A stretch of DNA of 64,000 nucleotides from Blastococcus aurantiacus (GTDB taxonomy: Bacteria; Actinomycetota; Actinomycetes; Mycobacteriales; Geodermatophilaceae), in the NCBI RefSeq assembly GCF_900102425.1, contig NZ_FNBT01000002.1, forward strand, positions 558,001 to 622,000. Direction: 5' to 3'. The notes under the pieces are model-generated. The model worked only from the letters and a program-made list of their open reading frames with translations. It was not told the DNA's origin and made no database searches. Positions 1 to 8,734 of the stretch are shown in pieces; positions within the stretch are counted from its first letter, which is position 1; each line of letters starts with the position of its first letter. The translations under genes were made by a program, and so were the position numbers.

Positions 1-1037
1 GCGGCGGCGACGAAGCGGATCCGTGCGCCGGTGTCCGGCTCGAGCACCACCGGCGCGCCGTCGGCGGTGAGGGCCGCACCGCCCGCGGCCAGCAGGACGG
101 CGAGCCCGCCGGCCACGTCGTGCACGTGCGTGCCGGTGCGGTCCACGTCGTGCCAGGCCGCCGCCGCGCCGTCGGCGACCAGGCACAGATCGACCGCCGT
201 GCAGCCGGTGATCCGCACCCGCCGGGCGGCCCCGGGCACCCCGACCGAGCCACCGTTCGGCGCGCTGGGGACGACGACGGTGCTCCCCGCGCGCGTGCGC
301 ACCGGCACGCCGTCCCGCGCCGCCCCGCGGCCCTCGTCGGCCGACCAGCGCCGCCCCGAGGAGAGGTCGCAGACCAGGCCCGCGACCGGTCGGCCGTGGT
401 GCACCAGCGCGGCCGAGAAAGCCCACGGCGGCAGACCGGCCAGGTAGTTGCGGGTCCCGTCGAGGGGGTCGATGACGATCCACGGCATGCCGTCGGGCAC
501 CTGCCGGTCGGCGCTCTCCTCGCTGAGCACCGGCACCCCCAGCGCGGCGAGCACCTCGACCGCCGCGGCGTGCGCGGCGTCGTCCGCGGCCACCCCCGGG
601 CTGCCGTCGTCCTTCGTGCGCGTGCCGCCGACGTCCCGGGCCAGGGCCACGGCCGTCTCCACCCGGGTGGCCGCCAGCGCCGCGAGGTGGGCGAACCGGA
701 CCGCCAGCGGAGCCGACTCCGGCAGGGCCGGCACCGCTACGCACCGGTCGTTGGCCAGGTGTCGCACGCGGTCGCACCCCCAGTCGGCGGCCGCGGCGAG
801 GACGTCGGGATGGTCCAGGGGGACGCCGGTCCGGCGCACGACGACGGCCTCGGCGGTCGCGTCGTGGGCCCACCGCCGGCGCAGCAGCACGACCTGCCCC
901 TCGCTGCCGATCAGCACCCGGGCGTCGGGCTCGACGATCGCGGGGGCGAGTGCCGGCGCCGGGAGCCCCAGCGCGTCGGCCACTGCCCCGAGGTCGGGAC
1001 GCGTCGCGGTCCGGAGCGCGGGAGTGGCCGAGGTCAC
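1..1037 (-). CDS. Inositol monophosphatase family protein (3' part beyond window)
   Basis: This is a Mg-dependent phosphatase of the IMPase/FBPase/CysQ fold, probably acting on a small phosphorylated metabolite; the exact substrate cannot be told. I read the minus-strand frame from a GTG at 1037 (MTSATPALRT) and it stays open to the window edge, so the C-terminus is missing. All family motifs are present: RTKDDGSPG (metal/phosphate loop), SEES, the signature DPLDGTRN, and a HDVAGG version of the late WDxAAG motif. About 100 residues precede the phosphatase core and look unlike a canonical IMPase N-terminus, so an additional N-terminal domain is likely. It sits upstream, on the same strand, of nothing visible; the TPR gene at 1090 reads toward it with a ~50-bp gap and could be co-transcribed. 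Confidence 0.85.
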   Translation of the reverse strand, partial: MTSATPALRTATRPDLGAVADALGLPAPALAPAIVEPDARVLIGSEGQVVLLRRRWAHDATAEAVVVRRTGVPLDHPDVLAAAADWGCDRVRHLANDRCVAVPALPESAPLAVRFAHLAALAATRVETAVALARDVGGTRTKDDGSPGVAADDAAHAAAVEVLAALGVPVLSEESADRQVPDGMPWIVIDPLDGTRNYLAGLPPWAFSAALVHHGRPVAGLVCDLSSGRRWSADEGRGAARDGVPVRTRAGSTVVVPSAPNGGSVGVPGAARRVRITGCTAVDLCLVADGAAAAWHDVDRTGTHVHDVAGGLAVLLAAGGAALTADGAPVVLEPDTGARIRFVAA

Positions 1038-1089
1038 GTCGCCAGTATCCGACACCACCGGAACGGATCCGTACCGGGGCGTGGGCGGC

Positions 1090-1950
1090 TCAGCCCAGTT
1101 CGAGCCCGCGCAGCGTCTGCGCGGCCAGCTGGTCACCGGCCTCGGCGCCGAGCCGGAACTGCTCGACCGCGCCGTCGAAGTCGCCGCGGTCGGCCAGCAG
1201 CACGGCCAGGTTCTGGTGGCAGTAGACGTCGCCGGCGGCGATGCCCGCGCGGAACGCCTCCTCGGCGGCCTCCTCGTCCTCGAGGTCCTCCCGGTAGAGG
1301 TTGCCCAGGGGCAGCCAGGCCACCTGCTCGCCGAGCTTGGCGCCGCGCTCGAGCACCGCCCGCGCCTCGACACCCCGGCCGCTCTCGCGCAGCAGGTGCG
1401 CCAGGTCGGTGCGCGCCGCCGGGAAGTGGTCGGCACCGGCGCGCAGGTCGTCCTCGAGCGCCGGGTCCAGGGTCGTGCAGAACCTCCAGCAGGCGACGAC
1501 GCCGGCCGCCTCGGGGTCGCCGGCCGCGGCGATCTCCTCGGCGACGGCGAGGGCCTCCTCGCGCTCGCCCTGCTCGCGGAGCAGGAACGCCAGCTGCAGG
1601 CCGCCCTCGAGGTCACCGGCGTCGACGGCGCCGCGGTAGGCCCGCATGGCGCCGGCCAGGTCGCCGAGGTCCTCGAGCACGAGGCCCAGGTTGCGCCAGG
1701 CGTCGGCCTCGCCACCGGCCAGGGCCACCTCGTAGGCGTCGACCGCCTCCTGCCACCGACCCTGCGCGGCGAGCGCGTTCCCGAGGTTGAACGAGGCGAC
1801 GGTGTCACCGGCCTCCGCGGCGCGGCGGAAGCACGCCTCGGCGTCCGCGTGGCGGCCGGCGTCGGCGAGGTCGCAGCCGAGGTCGACCAGTGCGTCGCCG
1901 TCCCCGGAGGCCCGCAGCCGCCGGAGGCGCCTGTCGAGGTCCTCGGTCAT
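1090..1950 (-). CDS. TPR/Sel1-like repeat protein
   Basis: A 286-residue, probably cytoplasmic protein made almost wholly of tetratricopeptide-like helical repeats. Repeats are visible as recurring units such as DAEACFRRAAEAGD, EAVDAYEVALAGGE, GAMRAYRGAVDAGD, EEAFRAGIAAGD and GAVEQFRLGAEAGD, roughly every 34-36 residues through the length. There is no signal peptide, membrane segment or catalytic domain, so it is probably a protein-interaction scaffold. ATG start chosen because the first repeat begins soon after it. It lies between the LLM oxidoreductase and the phosphatase-like gene on the same strand. Function unknown. Confidence 0.8.
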   Translation of the reverse strand: MTEDLDRRLRRLRASGDGDALVDLGCDLADAGRHADAEACFRRAAEAGDTVASFNLGNALAAQGRWQEAVDAYEVALAGGEADAWRNLGLVLEDLGDLAGAMRAYRGAVDAGDLEGGLQLAFLLREQGEREEALAVAEEIAAAGDPEAAGVVACWRFCTTLDPALEDDLRAGADHFPAARTDLAHLLRESGRGVEARAVLERGAKLGEQVAWLPLGNLYREDLEDEEAAEEAFRAGIAAGDVYCHQNLAVLLADRGDFDGAVEQFRLGAEAGDQLAAQTLRGLELG

Positions 1951-2054
1951 GCCGCCGATCTTCGGGGGCGTCCGGGCTTCCGCGCGCCGCCCGCAGGGGT
2001 GACCTCACCCCAACGGGAGGGTCACGGGCGGGTCATGGGCGGGTGAGAGGCGAG

Positions 2055-3035
2055 TCAGCTGCCGAACGCCTCCCGCCACGCCGGCAGGAGCGTGCTGCGG
2101 GTCCACTCGAGGTAGGGCTCCTGCTGATCGCCGCCGATCTGGACGAGGGCCAGGTGGGTGAAGCCCGCGTCGGCGTACTCCCTGGCCCCCTCGATCACCG
2201 CCGCGACGTCGTCCCCGCACGGGATGCTGCTCTCGACGTCCTCCTCGCGGACGAACTGGCTGGCCGCGTCGAAGGCCGCCGTCCCCGGCAGCTCGGCGTT
2301 GACCTTCCAGCCCAGGCCGAACCAGCGGAACAGCGTGTGGGCCCTGGTGACCGCCGCTGGCTTGTCCGTGCCGAAGCTGATCGGCATCTGCGCGATCTTC
2401 GGCTTGCCCGCTCCCCCGGCGGTCTCGAACGCATCCACCAGCTCGGCCAGCGGGTCGGTCGCCACCAGCACGTCGGCCAGCTCGCCGGCGATCGTGGCCG
2501 CCTGCTTCCCGCCCGCCGCGAACCCGATCGGCACCCGCTTCTCCGGCAGGTCCCAGAGCTTGGCCGACTCGACGTCGAAGTGCTCGCCGCGGAAGTTGGT
2601 GTAGCCCTCGCCGTCGAACAGGTCCCGGATGATCTGCAGCGCCTCCATGATCATCTCGTGGCGGACGTCGGCCGGCGGCCAGCCGGCGCCGACGACGTGC
2701 TCGTTGAGGTTCTCGCCGGCGCCCAGGCCGAGGGTGAAGCGGCCGTCGGACAGGATCTGCAGCGTCGCCGCCTGCTGCGCCACCACCGCCGGGTGGTACC
2801 GGAAGATCGGGCAGGTCACGTAGGTCATGAGCGGGATGCGGCTCGTGGCCTGCGCCACGGCACCGAGCGAGACCCACGCGTTGGGCGAGTGCCCCATCTC
2901 GTCCAGCCACGGGAAGTAGTGGTCGCTGCTCACCGCGAAGTCGAAGCCGACCTCCTCGGCGCCGACCACGTGGCGGACCAGGTCCTTCGGTCCGGCCTGC
3001 TCGGTCATCATCGTGTAGCCCAGCTGCATGCCCAT
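2055..3035 (-). CDS. LLM-class F420-dependent oxidoreductase
   Basis: A 326-residue luciferase-like (TIM-barrel) flavin/F420 oxidoreductase of the group that resembles F420-dependent glucose-6-phosphate dehydrogenase. Supporting motifs: N-terminal GYTMMTEQ, SSDHYFPW (SDH deazaflavin-binding region), TYVTCPIFRYHPAVVAQ, and GLGAGENLNEHVVG, the hallmark of the family. Length is typical. Two ATGs are possible (3035 and 3029); 3035 gives MGMQLGY. Substrate is unknown; F420 use is inferred from the family and from the actinobacterial setting. It has its own upstream gap from the ABC-2 genes, so it may be a separate transcript. Confidence 0.85.
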   Translation of the reverse strand: MGMQLGYTMMTEQAGPKDLVRHVVGAEEVGFDFAVSSDHYFPWLDEMGHSPNAWVSLGAVAQATSRIPLMTYVTCPIFRYHPAVVAQQAATLQILSDGRFTLGLGAGENLNEHVVGAGWPPADVRHEMIMEALQIIRDLFDGEGYTNFRGEHFDVESAKLWDLPEKRVPIGFAAGGKQAATIAGELADVLVATDPLAELVDAFETAGGAGKPKIAQMPISFGTDKPAAVTRAHTLFRWFGLGWKVNAELPGTAAFDAASQFVREEDVESSIPCGDDVAAVIEGAREYADAGFTHLALVQIGGDQQEPYLEWTRSTLLPAWREAFGS

Positions 3036-3073
3036 GCGGCGCGGCTACCCGCAGCTCGGGCGGGCAATCCCCC

Positions 3074-4258
3074 TCAGGCGCGTTCGGCGGCCAGCGCCTC
3101 CCGCATCTTGATCTTGCCGCCGGTGCGGAGCAGGGCGCCCGAGTAGATGCGCCCGCCCAGCCGGACGACGAGCACGATGGCCAACACCATGAGCACGACC
3201 GCCAGCGCGATCTCCCACAGCGCCACCTCGCCCGCGGCCTGCCGCACCGGCATCACCAGCGGGGACAGCCCGGGGATGTAGGAGGTGACCCGGGCCAGCA
3301 GACCGCCCGGGTCCGACGCGGCCTGGATGCCGATGAAGAACGCGACGATCAGCACCATCGACGTCGGCATGAGGACCGTCGCCAGGTCCTCCTGCCGGCT
3401 CACCAGCGAGGCCGCGACGGCGAAGACCGCGGCGTACCAGGCGTAGCCCAGCACGAACCAGGCGATCACGATCGCGACGGTGCTGATCAGGTCGCCGGGC
3501 ACCTCCACGATGTCGAAGGCCAGCGCCGCGACCACGGCGACGACGCCGATGGTCACGATCTGCCCGAGGGCCAGGAGCCCGAGGCCGAGGATCTTCCCGG
3601 CGAGGAGCTGCCACGGGCGCATCGTGGCCAGCAGCAGCTCGACCACCCGGCTGGACTTCTCCTCGACGACGCCCTGGGCGATGAACTGGCCGAACAGGAT
3701 CAGCAGGCTGTACAGGATCACCACGCCGAAGACCGCGGCCGCGACCCGCTGCCCGTCGGCCGCGGCGTCGGCGTCCAGGGCCGTCACCGCGACCTCCGGC
3801 ACGTCCAGCTCGCTGATGCCCGCCTCGGTCAGCTGCTCGGTGATCGCGAGCTGGCCCACCGCGCCCTGGACGATCGCCTCGAGGGTGCCGCCCGCGGACT
3901 CCCGCACGAGCAGCTCGGCGTCATCCCCGACGAGCAGCGCGCCGTCGACGTCCTCGTCGTCGACCGCCGTCCGGGCGGCGGCCTCGTCGCCGAGCTCGAC
4001 CACCTCGACGTCGACGTCCAGCGCCTCGCCCTGAGCCTCCAGGGCGGTCACCACCGAGGCGTCGCCCCCGACGAGACCCACCCGGCTCTCCTCGTCCCCG
4101 GAGCCCGTCACCACCTGGATGACCACCGCGGCGACGATCACCAGCAGGATCACGACCGAGCTGATGATGAAGCCCTTGTCGCGGATGCGGGTCGCCACCT
4201 CGCGCCCGGCGACCAGCCGGACCAGTTGGCTGCTGGAGAGGTCCTGCGGGGCGGTCAC
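3074..4258 (-). CDS. ABC-2 type transporter permease (NatB-like)
   Basis: The membrane subunit (394 residues) of an ABC-2 exporter. A first transmembrane helix near residues 28-50 (FIISSVVILLVIVAAVV) is followed by a ~150-residue extracytoplasmic domain rich in acidic residues, then five or six C-terminal helices, the layout of NatB-type permeases. I place the start at the GTG at 4258, which overlaps the stop of the ATPase gene in a GTGA junction; the reading frame continues further upstream but only as a shadow of the ATPase. Pairs with the ATPase at 4255-5169. Substrate unknown; NatAB homologues export Na+ but many relatives do not. Confidence 0.85.
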   Translation of the reverse strand: MTAPQDLSSSQLVRLVAGREVATRIRDKGFIISSVVILLVIVAAVVIQVVTGSGDEESRVGLVGGDASVVTALEAQGEALDVDVEVVELGDEAAARTAVDDEDVDGALLVGDDAELLVRESAGGTLEAIVQGAVGQLAITEQLTEAGISELDVPEVAVTALDADAAADGQRVAAAVFGVVILYSLLILFGQFIAQGVVEEKSSRVVELLLATMRPWQLLAGKILGLGLLALGQIVTIGVVAVVAALAFDIVEVPGDLISTVAIVIAWFVLGYAWYAAVFAVAASLVSRQEDLATVLMPTSMVLIVAFFIGIQAASDPGGLLARVTSYIPGLSPLVMPVRQAAGEVALWEIALAVVLMVLAIVLVVRLGGRIYSGALLRTGGKIKMREALAAERA

Positions 4259-5169
4259 GCCGCCACCTCCTCGGTGCTCGGTGCGGCGACGGCGCCGCGG
4301 AACAGCTCGACCAGCGTGGGCTGCTGCCAGGCGAAGTGGGTCACCCGGCCGGTCCGCAGCGCCGCACCCAGGACCGACTGGTCGTCGGTGTCCGGTGTCA
4401 GCTCGAGCAGGGTGTCGCCGGCCTGCTCGGACACCACGCGGGCGCCACCCAGCCCGTCGGCCCAGCCCGGCGCGGCATCCGGGACGACGACGCGCAGCAG
4501 CCGGCCGGCCTCGCGGCGGCGAAGCTCCTCGACGGTGCCGGTGGCCACCATCCGGCCGCGGGCGAGGATGCCCACCGAGTCGCACAACCGCTCGACCAGG
4601 TCGAGCTGGTGGCTGGAGAAGACCACGGGGACGCCCTCGCGCACCTGCCCGAGCAGCGCGTCGGCCAGCGAGTCGACGCCGACCGGGTCCAGCCCGGAGA
4701 ACGGCTCGTCGAGGATCAGCACCTCGGGGCGGCTGACCAGCGCGGCGGCCAGCTGGACGCGCTGCTGGTTGCCCAGCGACAGCTTCTCCACCTGCTCGTC
4801 GCGGCGCGGGCCGAGTCCCAGGCGCTCCACCCAGTCCGCCGATGCCTTCGTGGCGGCCGCGGCATCCAGGCCGTGGAGCCGGGCGAAGTACGCGACCTGC
4901 TCGCCGACCTTCATCTTCGGGTAGAGCCCGCGTTCCTCCGGCATGTAGCCGACCCGGCGGCGGGAGGCCTGGTCCAGCGGCCGGCCGTGCCAGCGCACCT
5001 CGCCGGCGTCCGGCCGGACCAGGCCCATGGCGATCCGCATGGTGGTCGTCTTGCCGGCACCGTTGGAGCCGCAGAAACCGAACATCGACCCCGGGGCGAC
5101 GGTGAACCCGACGCCCTCCAGGACCCGGACCTCGCCGAAGCTCTTGTGGAGCCCGTCGAACTCGAGCAC
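4255..5169 (-). CDS. ABC transporter ATP-binding protein (NatA-like)
   Basis: The 304-residue ATPase partner of the downstream ABC-2 permease. Walker A GSNGAGKTT, a signature motif of the form LSLGNQQR, Walker B VLILDEPFSGLD and the H-loop SSHQ are all present. After the ~210-residue nucleotide-binding domain comes a C-terminal ~90-residue extension typical of the NatA/CcmA DUF4162 group. GTG start at 5169 is preceded by a good ribosome site (gaggagg, 6 bases upstream). A TACGGT on the minus strand at 5205-5200 is a plausible -10 box. Divergent from udgX. Confidence 0.9.
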   Translation of the reverse strand: MLEFDGLHKSFGEVRVLEGVGFTVAPGSMFGFCGSNGAGKTTTMRIAMGLVRPDAGEVRWHGRPLDQASRRRVGYMPEERGLYPKMKVGEQVAYFARLHGLDAAAATKASADWVERLGLGPRRDEQVEKLSLGNQQRVQLAAALVSRPEVLILDEPFSGLDPVGVDSLADALLGQVREGVPVVFSSHQLDLVERLCDSVGILARGRMVATGTVEELRRREAGRLLRVVVPDAAPGWADGLGGARVVSEQAGDTLLELTPDTDDQSVLGAALRTGRVTHFAWQQPTLVELFRGAVAAPSTEEVAA

Positions 5170-5291
5170 GTCGCCTCCTCGTGGAAGTTGTCGTCCGAAA
5201 CCGTATCGGGCCGGGCGGACCGTTCCGAGCCGCCGCGGCCGATGTTCACCGAGCGGTCGCGCACCCTGCCGGCCTGCTGTCTCATCGGTCC

Positions 5292-5981
5292 ATGAGCGAG
5301 CGGAACGGGATCGCGCGGCCGCCGTCCGGCGTGGGGCTGGACGGCCTGGCGACCGCGGCGGCCGGCTGCCGGGCCTGCGAGCTGTGGGAGCCGGCGACGC
5401 AGACGGTGTTCGGCGAGGGCCCGCCCACCGCGCGCATCGTCTTCGTCGGCGAGCAGCCCGGCGACCAGGAGGACCGGAAGGGCGAGCCGTTCGTGGGCCC
5501 CGCCGGGCGGTTGCTGGACGACGCGCTGACCGGCGCGGGCATCGACCGCCGCGACGCGTACATCACCAACGCGGTGAAGCACTTCCGTTTCACGGTGAAG
5601 GGCAAGCGGCGCATCCACGCGACGCCGGGCGCGGAGCACCTCCGCGCCTGCGCGCCCTGGCTGCAGAGCGAGCTCGCCGTCCTCCGGCCCGAGGTCGTCG
5701 TGGCCCTGGGTGCGACAGCGGCCAAGGCGCTCATCGCGCCGTCCTTCCGCATCACCCAGGACCGCGGGCGGCTGATGCCCTGGGACCTGCCGGGGTTGCC
5801 GCCGCCACCGGTCGTGGACGAGGCCGACGACGACGAGCCGGACGAGGCCGCCCCGGCGCAGACCTGGATCCTCGCCACCACGCACCCCTCGGCGGTCCTG
5901 CGCACACCCGACGAGGCGCGGCAGGCTGCCTTCGACGCGCTCGTCACCGACCTGAAGGTGGTCGCCGCCGCCCTGGCCTGA
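5292..5981 (+). CDS. udgX: UdgX-type uracil-DNA glycosylase
   Basis: A family-4-like uracil-DNA glycosylase that excises uracil and, in characterised UdgX proteins, stays covalently bound to the resulting abasic site through a loop histidine. Starting at the ATG at 5292 gives 229 residues. Visible landmarks: CRAC (Cys26, Cys29) and Cys120 as Fe-S ligands (I see only three cysteines), motif A GEQPGDQED at 53-61 followed by GEPFVGPAG, the diagnostic loop KRRIH at 105-109 with the reactive His109, and motif B HPSAVLR near the C-terminus. An acidic insert (DEADDDEPDE) lies before motif B. An in-frame upstream ATG at 5181 would add 37 poorly conserved-looking residues and is less likely. Confidence 0.93.
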   Translation: MSERNGIARPPSGVGLDGLATAAAGCRACELWEPATQTVFGEGPPTARIVFVGEQPGDQEDRKGEPFVGPAGRLLDDALTGAGIDRRDAYITNAVKHFRFTVKGKRRIHATPGAEHLRACAPWLQSELAVLRPEVVVALGATAAKALIAPSFRITQDRGRLMPWDLPGLPPPPVVDEADDDEPDEAAPAQTWILATTHPSAVLRTPDEARQAAFDALVTDLKVVAAALA

Positions 5982-5985
5982 GCAT

Positions 5986-6030
5986 CGGTGCCGCAACTAT
6001 CGGCGGCGCAACTATCGGCGGCGCAACTAC
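5986..6030. repeat. Three tandem 15-bp repeats
   Basis: Three consecutive 15-mers at 5986-6000, 6001-6015 and 6016-6030 with consensus cggcggcgcaactat; the second and third differ at one position, the first at two. The array begins 4 bases after the udgX stop codon, and its last unit overlaps the left arm of the 58-bp palindrome. Seen directly; function unknown. Confidence 0.85.
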
Positions 6031-6081
6031 TGGGAAGTTGGCCTCCAGGAGCGACGCCCGCCCCCTACTTCCCCGCAGTTG
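6024..6081 (+). repeat. 58-bp palindromic intergenic element, copy A
   Basis: Starts caact and ends gcagttg; the two ~20-bp arms are imperfect inverted repeats (left: gggaagttggc, right: cctacttccccgcagttg) around a ~14-bp variable loop. The same 58-bp unit occurs inverted at 62841-62898 with 46 of 58 positions identical, the differences concentrated in the loop. It lies between the convergent udgX and HEPN-like genes and may also act as a terminator hairpin. Confidence 0.8.
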
Positions 6082-6115
6082 TGGCTGGAGCGCGGCGCGA
6101 CGCCACTGGCCATCG

Positions 6116-6769
6116 CTACGAGGGCAGCGGGAAGTCGGGGTGGGTCCGGAGCCCCACCGGCATCCGGCTCGCACCGCTGCGCACGGGTTCCACCCATTCC
6201 CAAGCGATGGACGACGTCGTCCCGGCGCTCCTGGCAGCCAGGAACGCGACGTCCTGTGCCGCCTGGAGGAGGCCTTCGGCCAGCATCAGGGTCATGGAGC
6301 GCAGTCGAACTGCTCCCTCCCGCAGGAAGAAGCTCGAGCGCAGCGAGGCGTCGACCGTCGAACCGGTGTGCGCCAGGGCGTTGCGGATCGCGTAGGCGTC
6401 GCGCAGGTACGCGTCCAGGCTCGCCCCCTCCAGCAGCCGCCACCGGTGCACACCGGAACGGCTCCCGGGTTGGGGCACGACCCGGGCGCGCGCCCGCAGC
6501 GGGATCCCGTGCTCCTCGAAACCGTCGACCAGGCCGGCGCTCCCGAGACCCATCGGTTGGCGGCGGGCGTTCCGGATCCCGTGGTGCTCCGCGGCTTCCT
6601 TGACGAGGGACTCCCCCGTGGCGAAGGCGAGCAGGAAGCTCCCGGCGGGCAGGCTCTGGTACTCCTGCGCCGGACCTCCTCGAGGGCGGTAGGCCCCCTC
6701 TCCGCCGCGCTGCCCGTGCACGTGGATCACGTCCCTGGCGAGCCTGAATCCTGTCGACACCCACGCCAC
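6116..6769 (-). CDS. Candidate HEPN-domain protein
   Basis: A 217-residue protein I do not recognise by family. Residues 116-140 contain DAYLRDAYAIRNALAHTGS, in which R129 and H134 form the Rx4H (RNxxxH) motif of HEPN ribonucleases and nucleotide-binding partners; the surrounding helices are compatible with that fold. The N-terminal half (FLLAFATGESLVKEAAEHHG) is also helical, as in several HEPN proteins. GTG start at 6769 has an aggaag-like site just upstream but at short spacing; a second GTG four codons in is possible. It stands alone, convergent with udgX, with no visible nucleotidyltransferase or antitoxin partner. The HEPN call rests on one motif and the helical context. Confidence 0.55.
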   Translation of the reverse strand: MAWVSTGFRLARDVIHVHGQRGGEGAYRPRGGPAQEYQSLPAGSFLLAFATGESLVKEAAEHHGIRNARRQPMGLGSAGLVDGFEEHGIPLRARARVVPQPGSRSGVHRWRLLEGASLDAYLRDAYAIRNALAHTGSTVDASLRSSFFLREGAVRLRSMTLMLAEGLLQAAQDVAFLAARSAGTTSSIAWEWVEPVRSGASRMPVGLRTHPDFPLPS

Positions 6770-6824
6770 CTCTCTTCCTGCTCGGAGCGGATGCCCCCGC
6801 GAGCGCTCATGGTCCCGCGCGCGG

Positions 6825-8090
6825 TCAGACCGCGGTGCGGGAGGCGCGGAAGAGCCAGAACGAGGGCACCAGCACCGCGACCAGCGCCATCGCGAGCACG
6901 ACGACGACGCCGCCGGACACCATCGCCACGCTCACCGACGCCGCGCTCGCCAGCGCACCGGCGCGCAGGTCGCCCAGCCGAGGCCCGCCGGCCACGACGA
7001 CGATGAACACGCCCTGCATCCGCCCGCGCATCTCCTCGGGCGCGGCCAGCTGCAGCATCGAGGAGCGCAGCACCGCGCTCACCATGTCCCCGGCCCCCGC
7101 CACGGCCAGGCAGAGAACGGCGAGCCACAGGGACTGCGCCCAGCCGAAGCCGATGATCGCCACGCCCCAGACCGCGATCGCGCCCAGCACCACCGCGCCC
7201 TGCCGGTCCACCCGGGACACCCACCCGGACGTCAGCCCCATGAGCAGCGCTCCGATGGAGACGCCGGCGAACAGCCAGCCCAGCGAGTTGGGCGAGTCGG
7301 CGAACCGGTTCTCCGACAGCTCGGGGAAGACCGCCTGCGGCCAGGCGAAGCACATGGCGACGATGTCGACGACGAAGGTCATGAGCAGCACCGGCTGTGT
7401 GCGGAGGAAGACGAAGCCCTCCCCCACGCCCCGGACGGCGGCACCGAGCCGCAGCGGCCCGATGTCGCGCCCCGGCGGCAGAGCCGGGAGCCCGCGCAGC
7501 AGGACGGCGGCGGCCAGGAAGCCCAGCGCGTCGATCGCGTAGGCCAGGAACAGCTCCCCCGCCCCGATGAGGACGCCGGCCAGCAGTGGCCCCGCGATGA
7601 CCGCGGCCTGGCGCACGGTCATGGACAGCGCGTTGGCCGCCGGCACGCCTGCCGGCCCGACGAGCGCCGGGATGACCGCGCTGCGGGTGGGCTGGTTGAC
7701 CGCGGCGAAGGCCGAGACGCAGGCGGTCAGGACCCACAGCACCGCGAGGTTGCCCTCGCCGGGCAACAGCGCCTGCCCGGCGAGCAGCACGCTCGTCACC
7801 GCAGCACCGACCGACGTGACGAGCATCAGCCGGCGGCGGTCCATCGAGTCCGCGATCGCGCCGCCGAGCAGGCCGAAGACGATCAGCGGCACCAGCGCGA
7901 CGATCGAGGTGACACCGACCATCAGCGAGTCGCCGGTCAGCGCGTAGACCTGGAAGGGGACGGCGACCAGCGTCATCTGCTGACCGAGCATGGTCGCGGC
8001 CACGCCCCAGAACAGCCGCCGGTACGCGGGGTTGCGCAGCGGCGTCGTGTCGATCGCCCAGGAACGCCGGCGGGGAGCCGGCCCGCTCAC
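6825..8090 (-). CDS. MFS transporter
   Basis: A 421-residue major facilitator with about 12 hydrophobic helices. N-terminal RNPAYRRLFWGVAATMLGQQM and the loop GGAIADSMDRRRLM (motif-A-like GxxADxxxRR) match the DHA3/enterobactin-exporter-like MFS subfamily, as does NQPTRSAVIPALV. GTG start at 8090 overlaps the pdxH stop as GTGA, so it is translationally coupled to pdxH. Export of a small hydrophobic compound is likely, but the substrate is unknown. Confidence 0.85.
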   Translation of the reverse strand: MSGPAPRRRSWAIDTTPLRNPAYRRLFWGVAATMLGQQMTLVAVPFQVYALTGDSLMVGVTSIVALVPLIVFGLLGGAIADSMDRRRLMLVTSVGAAVTSVLLAGQALLPGEGNLAVLWVLTACVSAFAAVNQPTRSAVIPALVGPAGVPAANALSMTVRQAAVIAGPLLAGVLIGAGELFLAYAIDALGFLAAAVLLRGLPALPPGRDIGPLRLGAAVRGVGEGFVFLRTQPVLLMTFVVDIVAMCFAWPQAVFPELSENRFADSPNSLGWLFAGVSIGALLMGLTSGWVSRVDRQGAVVLGAIAVWGVAIIGFGWAQSLWLAVLCLAVAGAGDMVSAVLRSSMLQLAAPEEMRGRMQGVFIVVVAGGPRLGDLRAGALASAASVSVAMVSGGVVVVLAMALVAVLVPSFWLFRASRTAV

Positions 8091-8734
8091 GGGGCGAGTC
8101 GCTGGACGATCCAGCCCCCGCCCTCGGCCTCGTCGCGCACGAAGCGGATCCGGTCGTGCAGCCGGTCCGCGCCGCCCTGCCAGAACTCCACCCGCTCCGG
8201 CACGACCCGGTAGCCGCCCCAGGCCGCGGGCCGGGGCACCTTGCCCTCCGGCGTCTGCTCGTCGAGCAGGCGCACCCGCTCCTCGAGCTGCTGCCGGGAG
8301 TCCACGACGGTCGACTGCACCGACGCCACCGCGGCCAGCTGCGAGCCGCGGGGTCGGGGGTCCCACAGCGCGTCGGAGGCGGTCTCGCCGATCCGCTCGA
8401 CGGTGCCGGTGATCCGCACCTGGCGCTGCAGCGCGTGCCACGGGAAGACCAGCGCCGCCCGGGGGTTGACGGCCAGCTGCGCCCCCTTGGCCGAGGCGTA
8501 GCTCGTGCCGAACACCACGCCGCTCTCGTCGTAGCCCTTCATCAGCACCAGGCGCCCGTCGGGGGCGCCGTCGGCGTCGGCCGTCGCGACGACGACCGCG
8601 TTGGGCTCCGGGATCTCGGCGGCGACGACGTCGGCGAACCAGCGGTCGAACTGCTCCACCCACGTCGCGGCGAGGTCCTCCTCGCGCAGCCGGCCGAGCG
8701 TGTAGTCGTTGCGCATGCGGGAGAGGTCGGGCAC
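8087..8734 (-). CDS. pdxH: Pyridoxamine 5'-phosphate oxidase
   Basis: FMN-dependent oxidase converting pyridoxine or pyridoxamine 5'-phosphate to PLP, the last step of vitamin B6 salvage, in the cytoplasm. With the GTG at 8734 (VPDLSRMRNDYTLG) it is 215 residues, the usual length. Diagnostic stretches: RLVLMKGYDESGVVFGTSYASAKG (in pieces: VLMKGYDE for FMN), ALVFPWHALQRQVRITG, and the C-terminal EFWQGGADRLHDR active-site/PLP-binding signature. Reading further upstream adds unconserved sequence. Overlaps the MFS gene by 4 bp. Confidence 0.93.
   Translation of the reverse strand: MPDLSRMRNDYTLGRLREEDLAATWVEQFDRWFADVVAAEIPEPNAVVVATADADGAPDGRLVLMKGYDESGVVFGTSYASAKGAQLAVNPRAALVFPWHALQRQVRITGTVERIGETASDALWDPRPRGSQLAAVASVQSTVVDSRQQLEERVRLLDEQTPEGKVPRPAAWGGYRVVPERVEFWQGGADRLHDRIRFVRDEAEGGGWIVQRLAP

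Noticed and set aside
1996-2011. ggggtga/tcacccc small inverted repeat as terminator of the LLM gene
   Set aside because: Only 7-bp arms with a 2-base loop in GC-rich sequence; expected by chance.
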